From the NCBI GenBank assembly GCA_002270565.1, contig NQMI01000196.1, positions 1 to 64,000 on the forward strand: a stretch of DNA of 64,000 bases. Direction: 5' to 3'. The notes below the pieces were generated by a model. It had not been told where the DNA came from, searched no databases, and saw only the letters and a program-made list of their open reading frames with translations. The position numbers were made by a program, and so were the translations under genes. Shown one piece after another: positions 45,428 through 56,212 of the stretch (position 1 is the stretch's first letter; each line of letters begins with the position of its first letter). Source of the DNA: Stenocarpella maydis. Its lineage: Eukaryota > Ascomycota > Sordariomycetes > Diaporthales > Diaporthaceae.

Positions 45428-45692
45428 TACTTGGAAACCCTCTGATCATTATAATAAATTAAGAGAATTATCTTTTATTAATTACTCATATATAATGTAA
45501 TATATTTATAAACGTAAAAATTAATACTTTCATTATTTTTAGTAATATTTCTTTGTAAAATGATTTAATGGTTCATTGAATATAAAAATATTAAAAAGAT
45601 TACGTAATAAATAACTTTAAAAATAGTTTTTATTATAAGATTCTTTATAAAATATAATATATATAATTTATAATTTTTAAGATACTTATTTC
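45261..45692. repeat. Identical 432-bp block, copy 1 (LTR end plus flank)
   Basis: From 45261 to the N at 45693 the sequence is identical, by eye, to 48305-48736. It includes the last 167 bp of the LTR and 265 bp of downstream flank. Identity that runs past the LTR and stops at an N suggests either a recent segmental duplication or the same locus assembled twice. Confidence 0.75.
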
Positions 45693-45693
45693 N

Positions 45694-48037
45694 TAAAGAA
45701 CTAAAAAACTATAATATTTGAAACTACTATTTATTATAAACTTTAATAATATTAAATTTAAACAAGAATTTTATTTTTTGAATCATTTAATATAAAAAAT
45801 GATGTTAATTATTTTAAAAGATATTTATATAAAAAAGATAAGGATATTAAAGTTATAATAAAGATTATAAAGAGGTACTTTTACAATGCTAATTCTTAAC
45901 CTTAATATTCAATTCCAATTAAATTAAAAATTTTACTAAAGATATATTATAACGATTTCTCAGTAACCTTTTATAATACAAATAATCTTTTAATGTAAAT
46001 TTAACAGCTTTATATTAATTGTGATCTAACTCTTATTTACTAGTAATTAAATAATTTTTAAAAGCTTTCTTATATTATATGAATATCTAGAAGCCAAGAT
46101 CCTTAAGTACCTATTTTAAAGTTTTAAAATAAAATCCCAAATATAATTAATATTTACCCTAATCATAATACTTTAGATATTTTATAATTATATAGGAGTG
46201 ATTTTATTAAATATTACCATATATTTAAATAAATAAAGAAGTTCTTAAAAGCCTAACATTCATTAGTGTAAATTAAAATTATATTATAAAAGAATAATAT
46301 CACTTATAAACTTCCAATTATAAATTATATAGTATTCTTCTTTTAAAAGAATTGAAAGTACAATAATGAAAACTTTATTAATTAGTTTAACTTTGAACTT
46401 TTTAGAAATAAACTTAAATTTATATAACCTAAAAAGTATTTATTCTTTACTTTAAATTTTACTATTTCATTTAAGCTAAATAAATTAAATGGGCTAATCA
46501 AGGGATTATAAAATATTTTAATTATTAGCCTTAAAAAGTACAAGGAGTTTTAAAAAGATAAGAAAACTATTTATTTATAATAAGACATTTTTAATATAAA
46601 TAAACAAGATGAGAAGTTTAAAGCTATATTGATTATACTAATAAAGTCTAACTTATCTTTTGTTAACTTTCTAATTATACATTTCAAGACCATTAACCTT
46701 ATAAGGCTAACTAATATATAAACCTATTAATAATATAAATTTAAGATTAGAATATACTTTTTTTCAAAGTAACCTTCAATCTTAAGAATTAATACTCTTA
46801 TTATTAAGGTTATAAAACTAAGTAAGAATATTAATTTTTATATTTATAAGAGTTTATTTAAAAATGCTTAACTTAATGAAGTAAATTAATTGGGCTTAGA
46901 CTATTAAAGAGTAAGGAAATAAAGCAAGCCAAACCTTGGAATTAAAGAAGCTTATACCTAATTGAACTTTTAATAAGACTTTTATATTTAATATTATTAA
47001 AAGGCTAGTGTATAGGTATTTCTTATTAATATTAGGAATATACTAATTAGGTTTAAAGATACTATTACAAAAAGGATAAATGTTACCTAATTAAATAAGT
47101 TAAGAGTACTATTTACATTAATCTTATTACAATTTATATCTTTATTTATTCAAAGTCTTAATAATTTTAAAAAAGGTATTATAATTAAAAATTATAATTT
47201 AGAAATAAAGAAGTAGGTAGAGATATCTAAAGCTAATTACTAAATATTCATACTTATAATTAACTTTAGCGATATATTCTAAGTTAATACGAAGTAAGAT
47301 AAAATTAAGTAAAAAGAACTTAAGAAGATATTCAAAAACTAGGCTATATATAGAAATAAAAAAGGCTAAGAATTAAGAGCTTAAAAAGTAATAAGAAAAT
47401 TAATAAGCTATATAAGCTAATTAGAAATACATAAATATAGCTTTTATATTATAAGCTGTTATCTATTTATAATAATTCAAAACGGGGTATATTTTAAAAT
47501 ACAATAATAAAATATTAGAAAGGTATATTCTAGTTATAAAAAGGAGCCTTATTATATTATTTTGTTATTTGTTAGCGCTTACGTTATCTTTTGGAGAGTC
47601 CCGTAAAGAGTTATAAATTACATTACAAGAGGGAGCTAGCAAGCCCCCTTTTGGGGCCTAATCTATAAGAAAGGCTATATAGTTGTGCGCTCGGAAAATA
47701 GTAGCTCCAGGCCCGAAGGGGCCCCCGAATGTGGCCCCTTTTGGTAAACATAGGTTAGACCAAAGCCCCAGCCCATTACATATTTTAAAAATTTCTAGTT
47801 TTAAAAAATAATTCTTCTACTTTTTTGATAATTTATTTATTTAATTAGTCTTTATATATCAGAAAATAAATATTTTTAGTTCTTGTTCTCTATTTTTTCC
47901 TTCTTATATCTTTTATTCCCCTTTTTTTACTCCTATTATATTAGAAGCTCTTTTATTTATACTTATTAGAGTACTTAAGGGCTTTATTGAAATAGTATAC
48001 CTTAGATTAATAGCCATTAAATCTTTTTCCTACTATC
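45694..48037. repeat. Very AT-rich RIP relic
   Basis: About 2.3 kb of extremely AT-rich DNA with no readable domain in any frame. Near 47570-47760 composition rises, with an inverted GGGGCC-type motif (CGAAGGGGCCCCCG and GGCCCC). It is probably one or more transposons mutated beyond recognition. Confidence 0.5.
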
Positions 48038-48471
48038 TGTTATGGACCAACACACATTGGTGGCTGACTACCGCAGAAGACAACCCCGCAGGACGGGAAA
48101 CGACTCCCAAAAAGGTCGTCCCGCCTGATCCAATCAGTACTGCCACCTTATCAGGGTTAGGGTCTGGCTCGCAACGCTCGATTGCGAGCCATGCAAGCCC
48201 GCTCAAAGGATAAAGTATCGAGCCTCATGTAATGGCTCGATAGCTCGGTATGCAAGCCTGCAAGCTACTAAAGAGTTGGAATATATATATGGATATAGTT
48301 ATCACTATAGTAGATAGTTTTTATAGAATAGACTCTTCAGTCGTTAATCTAAGTATTCAATCCCACATTGGATAGCCTTATAGCTAGTGATCATTATTAG
48401 TCAACAATATTGCTCAATAAACGCCTAACAACGTATTCCGAACATAAACCCTTGATCTCTCAGGTTTAACA
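48038..48471 (+). repeat. Gypsy LTR, second copy
   Basis: 434 bp, TGTTATGGACC to GGTTTAACA, same length as 44994-45427. No polypurine tract precedes it, so it is a 5' or solo LTR. Its first 265 bp show G-to-A changes where the other copy shows C-to-T. Confidence 0.85.
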
Positions 48472-50294
48472 TACTTGGAAACCCTCTGATCATTATAATA
48501 AATTAAGAGAATTATCTTTTATTAATTACTCATATATAATGTAATATATTTATAAACGTAAAAATTAATACTTTCATTATTTTTAGTAATATTTCTTTGT
48601 AAAATGATTTAATGGTTCATTGAATATAAAAATATTAAAAAGATTACGTAATAAATAACTTTAAAAATAGTTTTTATTATAAGATTCTTTATAAAATATA
48701 ATATATATAATTTATAATTTTTAAGATACTTATTTCAATATGAAAATTATTTTTCATGGAGTATATTAACATAAGTAAAAATAATAATAAACTAAGCTTT
48801 ATGAGAAATTTCATATAACATGAAGTCTTTTAAAAAGAAAACGAAATAAAATAGCCTTTTAAGAAGGAATAAAAGTCTAAGAAGGAAAAGCGGTCTAAAA
48901 AGAAAGGGAAGGTTTAGCATGGAAAGGGAGATCTAAGTAGAAAGGAGACAAAGGTAGGTCTAGGGAGAAGGCCTATACTTCCTCTTATCTTATCCTAAAT
49001 TTATATTTAATCTAAGATTTATTATTAAACTTAATATACAAAATTTTATAAAGAGTTAAGTCAAGTATAGCTATAAGCAGCCCTTATAGGGCTTAGTCTA
49101 CTCCTGGCTTTGCTTCATTAATATAGGTGGCCTACTTTCGGCTCATTCGGCCCCACCATATATCCGCATGACGCAGTCTTCGCGTGTAGATTACCACCAT
49201 GCTGCCGACTCTGCTACCGAGAGTTGTGATAACTAAATCTTGTCATATCTATGCCGACTAGACGGCAACGGATGAGCATCCCGCTATCATCTTAGTATTA
49301 TGCAAACGGATCCTAATGATGGAGGGCCGGGAAGACGGGATTTAGCATCTGGCTGCCTCTCCCGTAATAAAGCTAGCATTAACCACCCACCAATGACACC
49401 AGTTCCGTGATAATGGGAGCAAAACATCTGGTGTTTTATGAAATATCTGATGTCTGTGAAACTTTACTAGTTAAGTGGCGGTTATTACAGCCCCCCGCTT
49501 ACGGGGTGACTCACCTAGGTGACACAGCGGGTAACGGGCACATACTCAAATAAGCAACATATTAAACAGCCCCACAAGGAGAAAAGTTTTAAAATAACTA
49601 AATTTCCACTAATAAAGGCCACAACTATATATAATATAGGGTAAATATGTAGCTTAAAAAAGAAAAACACTAGACTTTGTTTATTTTCTATATCTTTTAT
49701 ACTTATTAAGAGATTTGAAAAATATAATTCCTCTTTTCAATTTGTTTAATTAAAAATATATCACAATAGTTTTTAAACTTATTTTATATCACACAAAATT
49801 ATAAAATTATATTTTAATATAAAAAACTTAAATATCATTAAAGATTAATGAATTAAATATTTGATATAATTATATTTTGGGAGATTATATATATAATATA
49901 TTACTATATAAATATAAGTAAGCTTTTCATATCTTTAAAAAATTTAGTTATATTTATTAAAAGTTGTCAAATTTTATTACAAAGCAAATTTATTAATATA
50001 ATATTTTGTATTTTATATTGATTAATCATGATATCTATATAGTAATATGTAGGTTACATAGTATATTACTACGATTTTATATTTTTAATAAATAATATAC
50101 TTAAGTAGTTATTGTTTAAAGTTAAAAGGGGGGCTGTTTTTAAGCCTTAGGTGACTCTAAATTGGGTGCTATAGCTAGCTGATGGAGGCCCTGTAATTAG
50201 CCCCCTGGGCCCCTAAGGCCCTGTAGGGGCTATTTTTTTAGGGCGTTTGTGGGTCTTGGCGGGCCCTAATGCGGGGTGACACGCACCCCCAAAG
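48472..50294. other. AT-rich island edge, no gene
   Basis: The flank of the LTR up to 48736 duplicates 45428-45692. Then follow AT-rich sequence, a more balanced stretch at 49140-49545 of unknown nature, AT-rich DNA again, and a GC-rich strip (50140-50310). A perfect 10-bp inverted pair ACAGCCCCCC (49487-49496) / GGGGGGCTGT (50128-50137) brackets the AT-rich core. No coding potential is seen. Confidence 0.5.
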
Positions 50295-53200
50295 GTGACG
50301 GGTCACCCGCCGCCAAGGCCCTCATATGAGTTGTTCTTCAGCCGCAAAGAGGCCGATATCGAGGAAGAGCTTGCAGATATACCACAAATTGCCATCTCAG
50401 CTCATGTCGATGATCTTGAGCTCTATGTTCAGGCACCAATGGGGGAGAAAAGGAAGTTAGCGAGCCCAGCCGTGAAGAATCCCGCTCTTCATGAACATAT
50501 CCGTCCAACTCTTATTGAGGGGGCCAATGAGATGTAAGTTCTTTTCGAAGAGAAGTCCGTTATTCATCCTCCCGTGAAAGCTAAAGGTCCCGCGTCAGGT
50601 TCCGTTGGGTTGCGTGCCAGCTGGATCATCTTGATGGTATCTCGACTGACGCACGCCGCCGGAGAGCGTTGACTGAGCTGCCGCCCACACTTTTCAAAAC
50701 ATATGATAGGATACTAGATACTATAATGGCGGGAGACCGACATGACCAGGAACTTTGTCGAAAAGCCTTGCATTGGATCGGACTCGGCTACCCCCAGATA
50801 AGTTCCATAGAGTTGTTACAAGCCATTTCCATCACACACAACCAAGACTTCATCGATAAGGAACTTCAGGTAGATGCAGACTGGATCGAACGCAGTGGCA
50901 GCAGTCTCATACGTTGCTCCAGCCCCGGCCTAGGCGAACCCCACTTCGAACTTACGCACTTTACTATCAAAGAGTACTTGCGGTGTATAGATCTGGACTC
51001 AAAACGAGGTACATTTCGCTTTCCCGAAGACGATGCCTTTCGAGACCTCTTAAAAACGTCGCTAATATTCCTAACTCTACCAATATTCGACCAGTATCCG
51101 TCAACAAGCGTGCCAAAGATCCAAAGAATTAAAGAGCGGATTCAGGAATACCCCTTCTATCCTATTGCTACAAGATACGTGTTTTGCTGTGACGAGTGTG
51201 ACGAACGGGTCGCCGAGCAATTGTCCATCTTGCTTGAAGATAAGCAAATGATGAAGTATGCAAGAAAACTGTTCAATCCAGGCAAGACTGAGATATTTTT
51301 CTCTTGGATCTTGCAACTCATTTGGGACTGGTACGAAGGAGAGGAAGAGATATTCTCCTATCAGATCAGGTTCATCCTGTCGCCAGACTTTTCACCTTTA
51401 TATATCACTTCCATGCTCACACTTCCGTCAGTCTGTTCACATCTACTTGAAATTTCACAGACCAATCCAAATCTGTTTTACGAATTAGGAACACACTTGC
51501 ACGCCGTCTTTGGTGGCCCAAGTGTCACACGAAAAAGACCACTGTACTATTAGGACAAAAGTATGCTGCACACCCAGCATAGGACCCCTAGCCTTATATC
51601 GTGACACCAAGCCTACTAGGATACCCAGCCCCACAATTCCAGTATGACCCATATATTCATTACCGAACAATTAAAGAACCCGGGTCCCATGTATTCGGCC
51701 GGCTTTGGAGATGCTTAGAGATACTGCTTAGTTACGGTGCCGACACTAGCATTATGTGGCACAACACCAGTGTCCTAGAAATGGCCATTGATTCATCAAC
51801 CAGAACAGGACCCAATCAACCCCGGATCACACCTCTTATCAGCTCACCGACTGCTGTCGATGAGTCCTGCATCAATAATTCCGAATCGAAATTGTTCGGA
51901 AGCGTTATAGACAAATCTGTTCTTAGCTCTATCTCCGCGTTAAGCTCCAGTTTTAACAACGAGCCTGGATGGACGCGTCTGATTTCTCTCACCCAGACAC
52001 AACTATTGCAGAGAGGTGAGTATGAGGGCAATTTCAATAATCTACTTAACCTGGCAGGACAGATCTGTGACGAAGATTTCGCCTGCTGTATTCAAATTGT
52101 GCTGAGACGGCATTCTATCAATGAACTCGGAGCCTTCATGCGTGATCCGCGCTTTCTTCCCGATATAGAGGTACATGACACTGACGGAATACCGCTGCCA
52201 CTTCTGCATGACGCAATTCTGCATTCAAACCGACCATGTGTTGAACTCCTTCTGGATGCCGGCTGCAACCCGCAAGTGGTGGATGAATATGACGGATGGG
52301 CGGCGTTGCATCGATGCGCTGTCAATGACACTGAGGGTGCAGCGATCACGGCGCTCCTTTTAGAATCAGGGGTAATCGACTCAGTCAACAACCACGATGG
52401 AGATACATGCTGGCGCGTTGCCGCAGAAAAGGGCAATATCTCAGTTCTAAAAGAGTTGATATCTAAGGGCAGCAACACTCAGCAGTCGCTGGCCACAGCT
52501 TCGCGTGGAGGAAGGAGCCCATTGGCTTCCACCATCCATGAACAACAAATTGAGGCAGCCCTCCTCCTGATCGGAAACTGCGGCACGGGACTTATTTCTT
52601 CCAGAGCGAGCGACCGCTGCTAGATGTGGCTGCCAAGGTTGGGTCCAAGGACCTCTTCCTGGGCGTGTCTAACAAACTGAAAGCCGTGGACGCGAATGAA
52701 GAAGTCGAAAGCTCAAAGCCACTTGAAACCATCAACTTGCGTTTGTCTCAGGAACTAGTGGACTTTATACTGGACTCTCAGGCCCCAGAAGAAGGTACAA
52801 AATCTTATATACTCACAAGATTGATGCTTGAAGTCAATTACCAGAACTTCGAGAACGAGTATGACTACCCTCCGCGTGCTGATTTGTATCACATCATTCG
52901 AAGCTTCATCAAAAATAAGGACTCGGACGAAATTGGCGGCGAGAAAGATACACCACAACTGTTCTAGAACACATTCTGTCAGAAGGTGGTGCCGAACTTG
53001 AACATAGCCTACGATCAGAGTCATTGCTGTACTGGTCTGATAAGCATGATGTTTGAGATCCTCATCGATATCGGATTGTTAGACTCGTACGAACGGCATA
53101 AGAGACTTCCCAGCTACAGGTTATTGTTTCAATCCCTTTTGGATCGAGGGACTCGTCTCGGTTGCTCCTGGATTGATAAGTCGGTCCAAATGGTTTTCAC

Positions 53201-55830
53201 AGCAAAGGATCCATCTGGTCACCTGGCCACTGACGGGCTAGCTATTGAGCTGCTTTCAAATGCCACGAAACAATCCAACATGGACCTCGTCCGCCTTCTT
53301 CTGGATCAACATATTGATATACATTCAGCCCATGGATATGTATCACCAGCTGAGCATGCCTGCCATACCTCAGACCTGGAAACGTTTCATTTGGTTATTG
53401 GACATTTGGATAAGAGGCTTATCAATAGGATTGGAAGTCAAGGGATGACCCTGTTACACTGGACAGTTTCTGGAATGGCCTCATGCTATCTAGACAAGAT
53501 CCAACACCTTCTCATTCTGGGTGCCGACGTTGACGCCGAAATCGATGATCTTCGCGGCGACACTGCCTTGACTTTAGCATCTCGTAACGACCGGCAGGAT
53601 ATCGTCGCGTTACTTCTCTCAAAGGGTGCTACGAGTCTGCACCGCGCGCGGGACGGATGGTTAGTTCTGCATGCTGCAGCCATTCGCGGACGCCTTGACA
53701 AAGCATGGCTATCTTCATCGGCCGTAATGTCACCCTGGGAAGGTGTCTGTACATTTCCTTTCTTTTCTGAAAATGGAGCACCCGTGATCCTAGAGAATGC
53801 CACCGTTGCTCATCTGGCAGCATGGAGCGGAAGACCAAACTTTCTGCGCTTGATGATGGAGAAACAAGTGCCATTTGATGTCAATGCGCTGACAGGATAC
53901 CCAAATTTTACACCCATGCACCCGGCATGTATACGTGGCCACCTCGGAGTAGTCGATCTGCTTCTCTCTTGCAAGGCGAATATCAACATAAGAGACACAA
54001 ATTCGTGGCTCCCCGTGGATTACGCAGCACAAGTTGGCGACCTGGAAATTTTCAAGACCCTTATGAAAAGTGGTTCCGATAATCCATCAAAGGTCTCTGC
54101 TGAGGTCATTGCACGTATGGTGGCAAAGGAAACGAGTCGGACGGATGATGCGGAGAATTCACTAGGCATGTGTCAATTCCAGTTTGAACAAGCCATTGTA
54201 CACGGCGATCTCGACGGGTGCAACAGAATGGCTGCGAAGGGCCGATCAATAAACATGGAGCTTCCGAACCAGTCATTCTCGCCGCTGGTACGTTCCGTGG
54301 AGGGCATTGCTGCTCTTTGCACTCACTATATTTCTTCCACGAAAACCCTATATTCTATCCTTAACCTCGCCCTTAAGCAGAACGTAGGTTGGTATGGGAA
54401 CTTCCTTAGTCCGTTGCACGTGTGTATTCTGGACAATAGGTGCTAGCTTTAGAGGTTATTTTAGCGCATATTCGCGAAAACGGCGACGGGTACTGGTAAG
54501 GCACGAAGAACCCCATCCGGCCGTAAAACGTTTTAACACGTGGACATGAAATTGATCCAGCAGGATATGGTGTGCCTCACGGTAGATTCTGGTGGAGGAT
54601 ATCGATTATGCGGAAGTACTCTCCTATACGTCCCCTTGGAGAGAATCACCGCCAGCCGGCTCACCACTACACTGGGCTATTCGGATGAATAACATCACTG
54701 CAATGAACTTGCTTCTCCAAAATGAAGCACAATCAACAAAGTAGACTCGACCGGACGAATGCCTTTACAGCTTGCGGTCTCGAGCAGAAACCCGGCGAAG
54801 GTTCTGAAACAGCTTTTGCAGGCAGGCGCTGCTCTCGAAGAGCCGAGTCTATCTCGAATTCAGGCAATGGACGTCGCCGTTCACAGTGGAGACGTAGAGG
54901 TGGTCCAGATGCTAGGCGAGGCATTTCCCGAGACTCTAACAGGCGTGGACCAACTTTATGCCTCTCGTCTCCTAAATACTGCAGGATCTGTGAATGTCTT
55001 CCGGTGTCGTGCTTCGAAAAGCACTAATCCATCCAGTTCATCAGTTATCCATTATTTATGTGCCATGGATCGTATGCAACCCTGGTAATTATTGCATTCA
55101 TTCATTTTCAACCCAGGATTGGTATATGAGTGTGATACAAAGACACTGGCTTTTGGCGTTGCCAGCGCAGTCGTCGCCGGCCTCCTAGGTATCGTTCCCT
55201 TGATGAGAAGAAGGCTGCACCGTGTGTTCTCAAATAGTGCTTTCGCCATAGTTATGAATGGCGCAGAACACGGGAAAGGAGGCATTTTGTGCTTGGCTGC
55301 GTCAACAAACTCAGTAGCGGTACTTGACGCTGCCATCACCATGGGTGCGAAGCGAGATCTTGAAGGATGTCAAAACGGGTCTCCACTCATGGCAGCTTGC
55401 GCTTGGGAAATTTTGACGCGGTAAAGTGTCTGGTCAGGTTTGGAGCCTCGCTATACTATGTTAATGCGGACGGTCTGCCACGAAGTGCCGTCAGCATGAG
55501 CTCTAGGCACGGCAGGATCACGAGGTGGCTCCTAGTCGACAGGCATGTCGAACAGCCAAAGCTCGAGTATCAACCTTCTCAAGGCACGTCTCATCAATGC
55601 CTTTCAAAATTTCCCTCCCGGTGCATATGCTAAGGGATTCTGGTGGAGCTCGTTGGGATCATCTGCGGAGGCTGCAAGACTGGAAGGAAAAATTGGTGCG
55701 TCGCTATGCCTTGTCTGAGAGCCGGAAGAACAGCGGCTTGGACTTTGACGCCGAACTTGAAGCTGAATTAAGGGTGAGGGACGCACAATCCGGTCACCGA
55801 CGATTTCTTGAGCGGTTAGGCGAGCAATGA
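50295..55830 (+). pseudogene. NACHT/ankyrin NLR-like gene, 5' truncated and broken
   Basis: The trace starts mid-protein with RPSYELFFSRKEADIEEELA, DIPQIAISAHVDDLELYVQA and, after an intron (50534-50598), FRWVACQLDHLDG, ELPPTLFKTYDRIL and HFELTHFTIKEYLR: the part of fungal STAND/NACHT proteins lying after the P-loop NTPase. The Walker A/B region and N-terminal effector domain are missing; homology begins beside the GC-rich strip at the repeat-island edge. From 51600 to 55830 follow ankyrin repeats (for example LLHDAILHSNRPCVELLLDA, GDTALTLASRNDRQDIVALL, HPACIRGHLGVVDLLLSCKA). A frameshift/stop near 51548, TAGs at 51580 and 51589, further shifts near 52600, 52950 and 53045, and many breaks after 54444 preclude a product. 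Intact relatives are cytosolic self/non-self receptors. Confidence 0.8.
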
Positions 55831-56212
55831 CGAGATCAGGTTTATGGGAGGCCTGGGGTTGGGCATATATTCTACGTTATTTCTCGCAAAAACTTGGGTA
55901 TTCTGTGCTCAAGTGCTTCTTGTATCCTAAAAGGACGAAATTCCATAGAAGGTACCTTGGTCAATGATTACACAAGAATGAATTCGATGACTCGTCTGTT
56001 GATTGTATCTTATCGAGTCGTCTATGTCGTACCATATGCCACCCAGAGAATTCCAGTCGGTGCCCGAGAGAGGCGAGTTTCTCAAAGACATAGCCCTGGG
56101 CAAGTTCCTCGCCAGATATTGGTACGCCGACATTGGATGAATTGCTATAATCGAATAAATTGAACTTAATATCTTGTCCGTCAGTCAACCTCTTGCTATC
56201 CGATAACTCAAA
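55831..56212. other. Intergenic between convergent NLR remnant and HET gene
   Basis: 382 bp with no gene; holds the 3' ends of the two convergent loci. Confidence 0.5.
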
